From the NCBI GenBank assembly GCA_900543585.1, contig UQRP01000009.1, forward strand, positions 3,864 to 67,863: a DNA stretch of 64,000 bases. The letters are read 5' to 3'. The notes under the pieces are model-generated. The model did not search any database. It saw only the letters and a list, made by a program, of their open reading frames with translations, and was not told where the DNA came from. The position numbers and the translations under genes were made by a program. This stretch comes from an uncultured Prevotella sp. Its GTDB lineage: Bacteria; Bacteroidota; Bacteroidia; Bacteroidales; Bacteroidaceae. Shown here one piece after another: positions 30,693 through 39,913 of this stretch (the stretch's first letter is position 1; the number at the start of each line of letters is the position of its first letter).

Positions 30693-33386
30693 ATGGTCCA
30701 TAGGCTACTTCCGTTAACACTCTTCTTTTTTGCGGCCGCGCCGCTGCATGCACAACTTCAGCAGACTTTCTCACCCGACTCTCTCGGCAAGGTGCCCGTA
30801 GGCATCGAGACGGGCTCGGTGGATGTCATCGGCCAGAATCGGATGAACAAAGGTATTGTCACCAACCCGCTCTCCGCCCTCAACGGTCAGGCGGCCGGTG
30901 TGACCATCAGCAACGGTGAAGACCGCATGGCACAGCTCTCCTCTGTGCGTGTGCGTGGTACCACCTCGCTGACGGGCGGCAACGACCCGCTCATCATCAT
31001 CGACGGCATATATTCCGACCTCGCCACGCTCTCCACCATCTACCCCGCCGACATCGAGAGCTTCGCCATCCTGCGCAATGCCGCCGAGACAGCGAAGTAT
31101 GGCTCACGTGGTGCCTCCGGTGTGATAGAAGTGAGGACGAAGAAAGGCTCCGGAGGCCAATTCCACATCTCCTACGATAATAACTTAGGCTTTGAGACGG
31201 TGTATAAGAACATCGAGATGCTCAATGCCGCGGAATATGTGGCCACGGCAAAGGAGCTTGGGGTAGCCTACAAAGACGACGGCTACGACACCAACTTCCG
31301 CGATGCCATCACGCGCACGGGATTCGTGCAGAACCACCATGTCGCCTTCACCGGTGGCGGTGCCAACAGCAGCTACCGTGCCTCACTGGCCTACACCAGC
31401 AACACCACCGTCATCGACATGAGGGGCATGCACAACTTCGTGGCCAAGCTCGACCTCACGCAGAAGGCGTTCGACAACCACCTCACCATCGACTTCGGTG
31501 TCTTCGGCTCCTCACAGAAGACGAAAGGCATCTTCGACGAGCAGATGCTCTTCTACTCTGCCGCCACACAGAACCCTACCATTGCCGCCGACGCCATCAG
31601 CAAGAATGGCAACGCATTGGAAATCAACCCGCCACGGACCGTCCTGCGCGAGAAGAACGACACGCGCAACATGAACTTCGACACCCACCTCGACATGACC
31701 GTCAGTCTGCCCCTTGACTTGAAGTTGGTGCTCCGCGGCTCCTACGCCTTCAACTCCACCGAGAACGCACAGTTCTGCCCGACATGGCTGTGGGCCCAGG
31801 GCCAGGCCTACCGTGGGGAGCATAAGAGTGAGGACTGGCTGGCCAATGCCACTTTAGACTGGCACCACACCTGGGGCATCCATGACCTCAGCGCACAGCT
31901 CCTCGGTGAATATCAGAGCACCCATCGCACAGGCTTCTGGACTACCGTCAAAGGCTTCACTACCAACGACTTCACCTACAACAACCTCGGTGCGGGCTCC
32001 ATACGCCCCTATGGCGGCACCGGCTCCGACTATGCCGACCCTTCCCTGGCCTCCGGCATGGTCAGCGCCACCTACATGCTGCTCAAGCGCTATATCCTCT
32101 CGGCCACACTGCGCGCCGACGGTTCGTCAATGGTCGGCGACAACAACCGCTGGGGATGGTTCCCGTCGGTGTCAGCCAACTGGGATGCCATCGAGGAGCC
32201 GTTTATGAAGCCCCTCAAGCCCATCGTCTCCATGCTGAAGCTGCGCACGGGCTATGGTGTCACTGGTAACTTGGGCGCCATCACATCCTATACCACCCTC
32301 AACACGGTGGCACCCATCGGCATCGTCTCTATAGGCGGCTCTCCAACGATGACCCTGGGCTCACTGAAGAATGCCAACCCTGACCTGAAATGGGAGAAGC
32401 GTGCCACCTTCAACATCGGTGCCGACATGGGCTTCTGGAATAATCGTATCCTACTCACGGCGGAATACTACTACTCAAAGACCACCGACATGCTCTACCA
32501 ATACGATGTCCCCGTACCACCTTTCACCTACAACAAGCTCTTAGCCAACATCGGCTCGATGGAGAACAGAGGTGTGGAGATAGGCTTTGCCATCACACCC
32601 CTGCAGAAGAAGGATATGGAGCTGAACATCAACGTGAACATGTCCTTCCAGAAGAATAAACTGCTCTCCCTCTCCGGCAACTACAACGGCTATGAGCTTT
32701 CGGCCCCCGACGTCACGGCCATCGGCACCCTCCTTGGCGCCGGACAGCAGGGCGGCAACTCCAATGTTCTCTATCAGATAGTAGGCCAGCCCCTCGGTGT
32801 CTTCTATCTACCTCATTGCAAGGGCATTGTAGACCGTGGCAACGGCTATAAGATGTATGATTTGGAAGACCTCAACGGCGATGGCGAGATAGACCTCAGC
32901 GACAACGGCGGCGACCGGCGCATCTGCGGGCAGGCTACACCGAAGATGACCCTTGGCTCGAATATCAGCTTCAGATATAAAGACTTCGACATCTCGCTAC
33001 AGATGAACGGAGCCTTCGGCCATAAGATTTTCAACGGCACCTCGTTGGCATATTATAATATGTCGTCCTTCCCCGACTATAATGTCATGAAGGATGCGCC
33101 ACAGCGGAAGATTGTAGACCAGAATGTCTCTGACTACTGGCTGGAGAGTGGCGACTACCTCAACTTCGACTACCTCACCATTGGCTGGAATGTGCCCGTT
33201 AAGAGCCGCTATATCTCTGCCCTGCGCATCTCCGCCTCCGTCAACAACTTAGCCACTATCACCTCGTACAGCGGTCTGACCCCGATGATTAACAACTACA
33301 TCGTCTCCAACACCCTTGGCATCGACGACAAGCGGTCGTACCCCGTCTACAGAACGTGGTCGATGGGCGTCAGCATACAGTTCTAA
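30693..33386 (+). CDS. SusC/RagA-family TonB-linked outer-membrane protein
   Basis: 897 residues. Signal peptide ending in LHAQ (about residue 20), then directly the plug domain with the family signatures VRVRGTTSLTGGNDPLIIIDGI and YGSRGASGVIEVRTKKG, and a barrel ending in SMGVSIQF. The N-terminal carboxypeptidase-like domain found in most SusC proteins is missing, so the protein is shorter than the usual about 1000 residues. With SusD it imports a nutrient; no carbohydrate-active enzymes are near to tell which. Confidence 0.95.
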   Translation: MVHRLLPLTLFFFAAAPLHAQLQQTFSPDSLGKVPVGIETGSVDVIGQNRMNKGIVTNPLSALNGQAAGVTISNGEDRMAQLSSVRVRGTTSLTGGNDPLIIIDGIYSDLATLSTIYPADIESFAILRNAAETAKYGSRGASGVIEVRTKKGSGGQFHISYDNNLGFETVYKNIEMLNAAEYVATAKELGVAYKDDGYDTNFRDAITRTGFVQNHHVAFTGGGANSSYRASLAYTSNTTVIDMRGMHNFVAKLDLTQKAFDNHLTIDFGVFGSSQKTKGIFDEQMLFYSAATQNPTIAADAISKNGNALEINPPRTVLREKNDTRNMNFDTHLDMTVSLPLDLKLVLRGSYAFNSTENAQFCPTWLWAQGQAYRGEHKSEDWLANATLDWHHTWGIHDLSAQLLGEYQSTHRTGFWTTVKGFTTNDFTYNNLGAGSIRPYGGTGSDYADPSLASGMVSATYMLLKRYILSATLRADGSSMVGDNNRWGWFPSVSANWDAIEEPFMKPLKPIVSMLKLRTGYGVTGNLGAITSYTTLNTVAPIGIVSIGGSPTMTLGSLKNANPDLKWEKRATFNIGADMGFWNNRILLTAEYYYSKTTDMLYQYDVPVPPFTYNKLLANIGSMENRGVEIGFAITPLQKKDMELNINVNMSFQKNKLLSLSGNYNGYELSAPDVTAIGTLLGAGQQGGNSNVLYQIVGQPLGVFYLPHCKGIVDRGNGYKMYDLEDLNGDGEIDLSDNGGDRRICGQATPKMTLGSNISFRYKDFDISLQMNGAFGHKIFNGTSLAYYNMSSFPDYNVMKDAPQRKIVDQNVSDYWLESGDYLNFDYLTIGWNVPVKSRYISALRISASVNNLATITSYSGLTPMINNYIVSNTLGIDDKRSYPVYRTWSMGVSIQF

Positions 33387-33399
33387 ACAAGAAAGCATT

Positions 33400-35019
33400 A
33401 TGACAAGATACAGTTTTCTTATTCTCTCCGCCCTTTTCCTTTTCACCTCCTGCCTCTCTGAGCACCCCAAGGATCAGATTGACGAGGAAGAGGCCTATAC
33501 CTCTGCCGCAACGCTCTTCAACAACACTGTGGGCACCCTCTATAACTATATCGGCGGCTCACAGCCTTCGCAGGGCTTGCAGGGCACTATCCGCGGCGTC
33601 TACGACTACAACGAGCTCACCACCGACGAGGCTTTCATCCCTATCCGTGGCGGCAACTGGTATGATGGCGGCTTCTGGCAGGACCTGTATCTCCACACCT
33701 GGAAACCGTCCGACGCTTCCCTAAAGGATACCTGGGACTATCTCTATAAAGTCATCATGCTCTGCAACAAGTCCCTCGCCACGCTCGACAAGTATAACGA
33801 CCTTCTCACTACCGACCAGCTGACAGCCTATAAAGCTGAGGTCCGCGGACTCAGAGCCATGTTCTACTGGTATACGATGGATATGTGGGGCCGGATTCCG
33901 TTGGACACTCTTGCCAACCAAAGTCTTACCGATACCAAGCAGGCGGAGCGGTCGGTAACCTATCAATATATCGTCAAGGAGCTGCAAGAAGTGGAGCCCC
34001 TGCTGCCCAACGAGCACAGCAATCTGCAAGGCAACTACTATGGTCGGATGACACAGCCCGTTGCCGACTTCATATTGGCAAAGTTGGCTCTCAACGCTGA
34101 GATTTACAGCGATGACGACTGGACTGACGGTAAGCAGAAAGACGGAAAGAATATCTTCTTCACCGTCGACGGCCAGCAGATGAATGCGTGGCAGACATGC
34201 GTCTATTACTGCGATAAGCTCACTGCTGACGGCTATGAGCTCGAAGCCGACCGCACGGCCAACTTCGCTGTCCACAACGAGACGTCGAAGGAGAATATCT
34301 TCACCATTCCCCTTGACAAGACGCTCTACTCGGCCCAGTTCCGCTATCTCTTCCGCTCACGCCACTATGCTCACGGTGGGGCATTAGGAACGGCATCAGA
34401 GAATGGCACCTGCGCCACTCTGGCCACAGTGCATGAATATGGCTACAAAACGAGTCATGAGGACACCCGCTGGAAGCAGGACTTCTATGCTGACACGGTG
34501 AGGGTCGACGGCAAGACCATCGCCCTCGACGGGGGTGACATCCTCATCTATTATCCTTTGGAAGTGGCGATGAACCTCACCTACAGCCCCTACATCAACA
34601 CGGCAGGGGCGAGAATGAAGAAATATGAGGTGGACCGCAATGCGTATAATGATGGCAACAATCCTGACAACGACATCGTTCTCTTCCGCTATGCCGATGC
34701 CTTGCTGATGAAGGCGGAAGCTAAGGTCAGGAATGGCGAGAGTGGCCAGGCAGAGCTCAACGCTATCAGATCCCGCGTGGGCATGGAGCCGCGCCCGGCA
34801 ACATTAGAGAATATCCTCTCCGAGCGACGCATGGAGATGATGTGGGAGGGCTGGCGCCGCAACGACCTCATCCGCTTCGGACGCTACAACAAAGCCTATG
34901 ACCAACGGCCGCAGCTCGACAAGGAAGGCAATGGTTACACCACAGTATTTCCTATCCCTGACCGGACGCTCTCTACCAACCTTCAGCTGAAGCAGAATCC
35001 TGGCTACGAGTCGAAATAG
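33400..35019 (+). CDS. SusD/RagB-family nutrient-binding lipoprotein
   Basis: 539 residues from the ATG at 33400, 13 bp after the SusC stop. This start gives a signal peptide with lipobox LFTSC (cysteine near 16). TPR-type helices and the typical VRGLRAMFYWYTMDMWGRIPLD and later ADALLMKAEAKVR, NAIRSRVGM and ERRMEMMWEGWRRNDLIRFG motifs identify the family. It forms the lid of the SusC transporter on the cell surface. It is convergent with the acetyltransferase gene, 7 bp apart. Confidence 0.96.
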   Translation: MTRYSFLILSALFLFTSCLSEHPKDQIDEEEAYTSAATLFNNTVGTLYNYIGGSQPSQGLQGTIRGVYDYNELTTDEAFIPIRGGNWYDGGFWQDLYLHTWKPSDASLKDTWDYLYKVIMLCNKSLATLDKYNDLLTTDQLTAYKAEVRGLRAMFYWYTMDMWGRIPLDTLANQSLTDTKQAERSVTYQYIVKELQEVEPLLPNEHSNLQGNYYGRMTQPVADFILAKLALNAEIYSDDDWTDGKQKDGKNIFFTVDGQQMNAWQTCVYYCDKLTADGYELEADRTANFAVHNETSKENIFTIPLDKTLYSAQFRYLFRSRHYAHGGALGTASENGTCATLATVHEYGYKTSHEDTRWKQDFYADTVRVDGKTIALDGGDILIYYPLEVAMNLTYSPYINTAGARMKKYEVDRNAYNDGNNPDNDIVLFRYADALLMKAEAKVRNGESGQAELNAIRSRVGMEPRPATLENILSERRMEMMWEGWRRNDLIRFGRYNKAYDQRPQLDKEGNGYTTVFPIPDRTLSTNLQLKQNPGYESK

Positions 35020-35026
35020 CGTCGGC

Positions 35027-35608
35027 TTACCGCCGCTCTTCCGTCTCCGGAATTTCCTTGATGACACGGCATGGGTTCCCGGCAGCCACAACACCTGACG
35101 GAATATCCTTTGTGACGACAGACCCGGCACCAATGGTAGTATTGCTGCCTATGGTGACACCGGGAAGGACCGTGACCCCACCGCCAAACCATACGTTGTC
35201 GCCAACGGTGATAGGCTCTGCAGCTTCGATGTCCTTGTTGCGGGCTTCCGGCCGCAGCGGATGGATGGCGGTATAGAAACTGCAATTGGGACCAATAAAG
35301 ACATGGTCGCCAAAAGTGACCTTAGCCTCATCAAGGATGACAAGATTGAAGTTGGCAAAGAAGCTGTCGCCAACCTCAATATTGAATCCATAATCGCAGT
35401 TGAACGGTGTATTGACGTGCAGCTTCTCTCCTGCCTTACCAAAGAGTGCGGCGATACGTCTATTGCGCTCGTCGACTTTCACAGGCGGTATCTGGTTGAT
35501 TTCAAAACATTCCTGCTGACAGCGACGCAGATATTTGACAATCTCAGGGTCGGCCGCATAATACCAGCGGCCGGAGCCTACCTCTTCAAAAATATTTCTG
35601 TCTAACAT
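35027..35608 (-). CDS. Maltose/galactoside-type O-acetyltransferase
   Basis: 193 residues. Left-handed beta-helix hexapeptide repeats from about residue 75, with FNCDYGFNIEVGDSFFANFN, the active-site His region FYTAIHPLRPEARN, and VTKDIPSGVVAAGNPCRVI at the end. Transfers acetyl from acetyl-CoA to a sugar; physiological acceptor unknown. Starts 3 bp after the mfd stop, so probably in the same transcript. Confidence 0.92.
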   Translation of the reverse strand: MLDRNIFEEVGSGRWYYAADPEIVKYLRRCQQECFEINQIPPVKVDERNRRIAALFGKAGEKLHVNTPFNCDYGFNIEVGDSFFANFNLVILDEAKVTFGDHVFIGPNCSFYTAIHPLRPEARNKDIEAAEPITVGDNVWFGGGVTVLPGVTIGSNTTIGAGSVVTKDIPSGVVAAGNPCRVIKEIPETEERR

Positions 35609-35611
35609 CTT

Positions 35612-38600
35612 TTATTTCATATTTCTCAGCACTGTCACGGCCTCCGCCACACTCGGCACGTCGGCAATCTTTATCATCCGATGGCCATGTGCATCCTTGA
35701 AGTTGCAACGTTTGGGATTGGCCATGACATATTTGATGACGCGCCCGAAAGTATTGCTCTTATAGAAAGGAGAGTTCTGATTGCTGACGAACTGCATGGT
35801 CATCACGCCCTGTTTAAGCATAATCTTCTCGCATCCGAGGCTACGCCCTAAACGCCTGAGCATCACCACCTGCATAAGCTCATCGCCCTCATGCGGCACG
35901 GGGCCGAAGCGGTCGACCAACCGCTGACGATAGCTCTTGAGGTCCTCATCACGCTCGATATTGTCCAACTCACGGTAGAGCAGCATACGCTCTGAGCTTG
36001 TGGGGACATAGGTGTCGGGATAGAACATCGGGAGGTCGCTCTCTACGGCGCAGTCTTCGACGAATTCGTCACCCGATACTTCCTTGCCTTCGTTGATGTC
36101 TTCAGCATAAAGGTCGGCAAACTCATCATTCTTCAGCTCCGTGACGGCCTGGTTGAGAATCTTCTGATAGGTCTCATAGCCTAAGTCTTCCATAAACCCA
36201 CTCTGCTCGGAGCCGAGGAGGTTGCCGGCGCCACGGATATCGAGGTCCTGCATGGCAAGGCTGAAGCCACTGCCTAAGTCGGAGAAGGTCTCCAAAGCCT
36301 CTAATCGTCGGCGAGCCTCCGGGGTCAGCGCTGAGCGTGGCGGTGCGAGGAGATAGCAGAAAGCCTTGCGGTTGCTCCGACCCACACGGCCACGCATCTG
36401 ATGAAGGTCGGAAAGACCAAAATGGTGTGCGTCGTTGATGATGATGGTATTGGCATTGGGAATATTGACACCATTCTCGACGATGGTTGTGGAGAGCAGG
36501 ACGTCGTACTCGTAGTTGATGAACCCCATGATAATCTTCTCCAGCTCTTCAGGCGACATCTGTCCATGTCCGATAGCCACACGACAGTCGGGCACATATT
36601 TATGGATGAGCTCGGCCAACGACTGCAGTCCGGCGATGCGGTCGCTGACGAAGAACACCTGCCCCGACCGACTCATCTCAAAGTTGATAGCGTCGGCAAT
36701 GACCTCTCCACTGAAGGTGCAGAGCTCGGTATGGATGGGGTATCGGTTGGGAGGCGGTGTGCGCATGATGCTCATATCGCGCGCTCCCATGAGTGAGAAC
36801 TGAAGGGTGCGGGGGATAGGCGTTGCCGACATCGTCAGGGTGTCGACATTTGTCTTCAACTTCCGCAGCTTCTCTTTTGTGGAGACGCCGAACTTCTGCT
36901 CTTCATCGATAATCAGGAGTCCTAAGTCATGCCACTTCACATTCTTTCCTATCAGTTTGTGGGTACCCACCAAAATGTCAATGCGCCCTGCCTCTAAGTC
37001 TTCGAGGACCTGCTTTGTCTGCTTGGCAGAGCGGGCACGCGAGAGATAGTCAACCCGCACGGGGAAGTCGTGCAGGCGCTTTTTGAATGTCTGGAAATGC
37101 TGGTAGGCCAACACCGTTGTCGGCACGAGGACTGCCGTCTGCTTGTTGTCGCAAGCTGCTTTGAAAGCCGCCCGCACCGCTATCTCCGTCTTGCCAAAGC
37201 CCACATCACCGCATATCAGCCTGTCCATGGGCACAGCACGCTCCATGTCGGACTTCACATCTTGTGTGGCTTTAAGCTGGTCGGGAGTATCCTCATAGAG
37301 GAAGCTGGCCTCCAACTCATGCTGCATGAAATTGTCGGCAGAGAAGGCAAAGCCTTTCTCATGCCGCCGCTTGGCATAGAGCCGGATGAGGTCACGGGCT
37401 ATATCCTTAATCTTTTTCTTGGTCTTCTCCTTCAGCCGCTCCCAGGCTCCGGTACCGAGCGTGGAGAGACGCGGTGGCTCTCCGGTATCGGCAGCGCGGT
37501 ATTTGGAAATCTTATACAGCGAATGGATGGAGACGTCCACCTTGTCGTTGTTCTGGTAGATGATGCGTATCACCTCCTGATAGCCGCCGGTAGGATTAGG
37601 CACCTTTATCAAGCCGCCAAACTTTCCAATACCAAAGTCGACATGCACGAGATAGTCACCGGGCTGCATCTCCTGCAGCTCCTTCAACGTCAGCGCCATC
37701 TTACCCGACCGGGCTTTGTCCGACTTCAGACTGTATTTGTGATAGCGGTCAAAGATCTGGTGGTCTGTGAAGAAGCAAGCCTTCAGATCCTCATCATAGA
37801 AGCCCGCATGCAATGTCTTGTCAACATTTATAAAGGGGATAGCATCCTCACGCCCTGACGCTGTAGAGTCAGCAGCATCCTCGTCCATGCCATTGAAGAT
37901 GTCTCTGAGCCGTTGCTGCTGTTTGGGACTGTCGGCAAGTATATATATCTTATAGCCCTGGAGAAGGAAGTCCTCCAACGACTGTTTCAACAGACTGAAA
38001 TTCTTATGGAAGAGCGGCTGGGGATGGGTGTTGAAAGTCAAGGTTGCCGTCCCCATGCCGACGCCATGATTCGACGTCTCGGCATTTGGCGCCGCGCTTT
38101 TGAACTCCACCCATTGGAATTTGGAGATGTCGTCAGTGAATGTCGTCGGCCGGCAGAGCGTGCTCTCGCGGTTCATATCCCGCCTTATCTGCTCCTGCTC
38201 AAGCTCTGTGGCTCCTTCTAGGCGCTCTGTCATAGCCTGGGAGGAGAAGCCTTCATTATAGACCTTGGTGATGATGTCGTAGACAAAATGCTCATCCTTC
38301 ATCACCACGAGGGTGTCGGAAGGCAGAAACTCAAGAAATGGTATCTTCTCATTCTCTACCGCTGCCAGCTCCGGGACAATCTCCACACCTGTCTTACGGT
38401 CTTTAGATAGCTGATCCTCAACGGTGAAAGTGCGGATGGAGTCTATCTCGTCGCCAAAAAAGTCGATACGGAAGGGCAGCTCAGAGCTATAGGAATAGAC
38501 ATCCAAGATGCTGCCACGCGCTGCAAACTGTCCGGGCTCATAGACATAGTCCACCTCCTTGAAACTCAAATCACGCAGTCTGTGCTCCAAATCGGTGATG

Positions 38601-39082
38601 TCTATTGTCTGCGAGGTTTTCAGAGAGATACGCCGCTCGTCGAGATGCCGCTCCGAGACGACAAGTTCAGCGATGGCCGAAGGATAGGTGACGATGCACA
38701 GCGGTTCATCTGCTTCACCCTTCGATGCCTTGTCTTTACGCTGTGCAAGGGCGGCAAGGACCTCTGTCCGCGATATCTCGTTGGCAGCATCACGCTGCCC
38801 ATATTTTACGGCTCGACGGTAAGCAGAGGGAAAGAAATAATCAGCAGATGAACCCATCCTACTGATGTCATTGAAAAAATAGGCCGCCTCGTCAGCATCG
38901 TCGAGAATAAAGAGTATCGTACGACGGATCTTCTTCGCCACCGATGCAAAGAGCAGAGGCTGTGAAGATGCAACAAGACCCTGAAGGAAAACGCGGCGCA
39001 CCGAATTGTCCTCAAGGGTCTTGGCAAGGGCACCAGCCTGTGGGAGATGCCCGTAAAGTTGTACTAAGTCAGGAAAAGTCAT
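35612..39082 (-). CDS. mfd: Transcription-repair coupling factor Mfd
   Basis: 1156 residues, the usual length. UvrB-like N-terminal half; the RNA polymerase-interacting domain with GDYLVHVDFGIGKFGGL (about residue 475); helicase motor with Walker A GDVGFGKTE (about 626-634) and DEEQ box (about 724); TRCF C-terminal domain. It removes stalled RNA polymerase from damaged DNA and recruits UvrA. It lies 3 bp from genes on both sides, in a three-gene minus-strand unit. Confidence 0.98.
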   Translation of the reverse strand: MTFPDLVQLYGHLPQAGALAKTLEDNSVRRVFLQGLVASSQPLLFASVAKKIRRTILFILDDADEAAYFFNDISRMGSSADYFFPSAYRRAVKYGQRDAANEISRTEVLAALAQRKDKASKGEADEPLCIVTYPSAIAELVVSERHLDERRISLKTSQTIDITDLEHRLRDLSFKEVDYVYEPGQFAARGSILDVYSYSSELPFRIDFFGDEIDSIRTFTVEDQLSKDRKTGVEIVPELAAVENEKIPFLEFLPSDTLVVMKDEHFVYDIITKVYNEGFSSQAMTERLEGATELEQEQIRRDMNRESTLCRPTTFTDDISKFQWVEFKSAAPNAETSNHGVGMGTATLTFNTHPQPLFHKNFSLLKQSLEDFLLQGYKIYILADSPKQQQRLRDIFNGMDEDAADSTASGREDAIPFINVDKTLHAGFYDEDLKACFFTDHQIFDRYHKYSLKSDKARSGKMALTLKELQEMQPGDYLVHVDFGIGKFGGLIKVPNPTGGYQEVIRIIYQNNDKVDVSIHSLYKISKYRAADTGEPPRLSTLGTGAWERLKEKTKKKIKDIARDLIRLYAKRRHEKGFAFSADNFMQHELEASFLYEDTPDQLKATQDVKSDMERAVPMDRLICGDVGFGKTEIAVRAAFKAACDNKQTAVLVPTTVLAYQHFQTFKKRLHDFPVRVDYLSRARSAKQTKQVLEDLEAGRIDILVGTHKLIGKNVKWHDLGLLIIDEEQKFGVSTKEKLRKLKTNVDTLTMSATPIPRTLQFSLMGARDMSIMRTPPPNRYPIHTELCTFSGEVIADAINFEMSRSGQVFFVSDRIAGLQSLAELIHKYVPDCRVAIGHGQMSPEELEKIIMGFINYEYDVLLSTTIVENGVNIPNANTIIINDAHHFGLSDLHQMRGRVGRSNRKAFCYLLAPPRSALTPEARRRLEALETFSDLGSGFSLAMQDLDIRGAGNLLGSEQSGFMEDLGYETYQKILNQAVTELKNDEFADLYAEDINEGKEVSGDEFVEDCAVESDLPMFYPDTYVPTSSERMLLYRELDNIERDEDLKSYRQRLVDRFGPVPHEGDELMQVVMLRRLGRSLGCEKIMLKQGVMTMQFVSNQNSPFYKSNTFGRVIKYVMANPKRCNFKDAHGHRMIKIADVPSVAEAVTVLRNMK

Positions 39083-39085
39083 TAT

Positions 39086-39835
39086 TTATTTCGGAAGGGC
39101 AGGATATTTCTTAAACCACCCGTCAAAGCGCAGTCGCATCACGCCAAAAAGGGCTTCAGAGAAGATACCTCCACTCATCTTGCTCGTGCCTTCACGGCGG
39201 TTGACGAAGATGACTGACACTTCCTTAATCTTAAAGCCTATCTTATAAGCGGTGTATTTCATCTCTATCTGGAAAGCATAACCTTTGAAGCGGATGTTGT
39301 CCAAGTCGATGGTCTCCAGCACACGCCGACGGTAGCAGACAAAGCCTGCTGTAGTGTCGTGGACATCAATTCCAGTCACAAAGCGTACATACTGAGAGGC
39401 AAAGTAACTCATCAGCCCCCGTCCCATCGGCCAGTTGACGACATTGACACCCGAGATATAGCGTGAGCCCACAGCTACATCGGCGCCCTCATCGTGGCAG
39501 GCGGCATAGAGACGGGGAAGGTCATTGGGATTATGGCTGAAGTCGGCATCCATTTCAAAGATGTACTCGTATTTCCGCTCCAACGCCCATTTAAAACCTG
39601 TGATATAAGCTGTTCCCAGCCCCTGCTTACCGCTGCGCTCAATCAGGAAGAGACGGTCGGCAAACTCATCCTTCTGCAAACGCTTCACGATAGCAGCGGT
39701 ACCGTCAGGGCTACCATCATCGATAACCAGGATATGAAAGCACTTCGCCAACGAGAACACCGCACGGATGATATTCTCCATGTTCTCCTTCTCGTTGTAT
39801 GTGGGGATAATAACTATAGAGTCACTGTCATTCAT
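39086..39835 (-). CDS. Family 2 glycosyltransferase, polyprenol-phosphate mannosyl/glucosyl synthase type
   Basis: 249 residues from the ATG at 39835; an upstream in-frame start at 39889 would cover the promoter element TAATTTTG (minus 39864-39857) and was rejected. VIIPTYNEKENM, DDGSPDGTA, EMDADFSHNP (the DxD site) and SRYISGVNVVNWP are the DPM1-like signature. It loads a sugar onto a lipid carrier at the inner membrane. There is no transmembrane C-terminal domain. It is the first gene of the unit with mfd. Confidence 0.93.
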   Translation of the reverse strand: MNDSDSIVIIPTYNEKENMENIIRAVFSLAKCFHILVIDDGSPDGTAAIVKRLQKDEFADRLFLIERSGKQGLGTAYITGFKWALERKYEYIFEMDADFSHNPNDLPRLYAACHDEGADVAVGSRYISGVNVVNWPMGRGLMSYFASQYVRFVTGIDVHDTTAGFVCYRRRVLETIDLDNIRFKGYAFQIEMKYTAYKIGFKIKEVSVIFVNRREGTSKMSGGIFSEALFGVMRLRFDGWFKKYPALPK

Positions 39836-39913
39836 AATCAAAGAATTCTTTTGATGCAAAATTAGGAAAATAATAGGACATAGCAACAAAGAAGTGCATT
39901 TTTTTGCCCTTGC

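Noticed and set aside
39835..39889. Longer start of the glycosyltransferase
   Set aside because: The extra 18 residues cover the promoter element TAATTTTG and are hydrophobic without family support.
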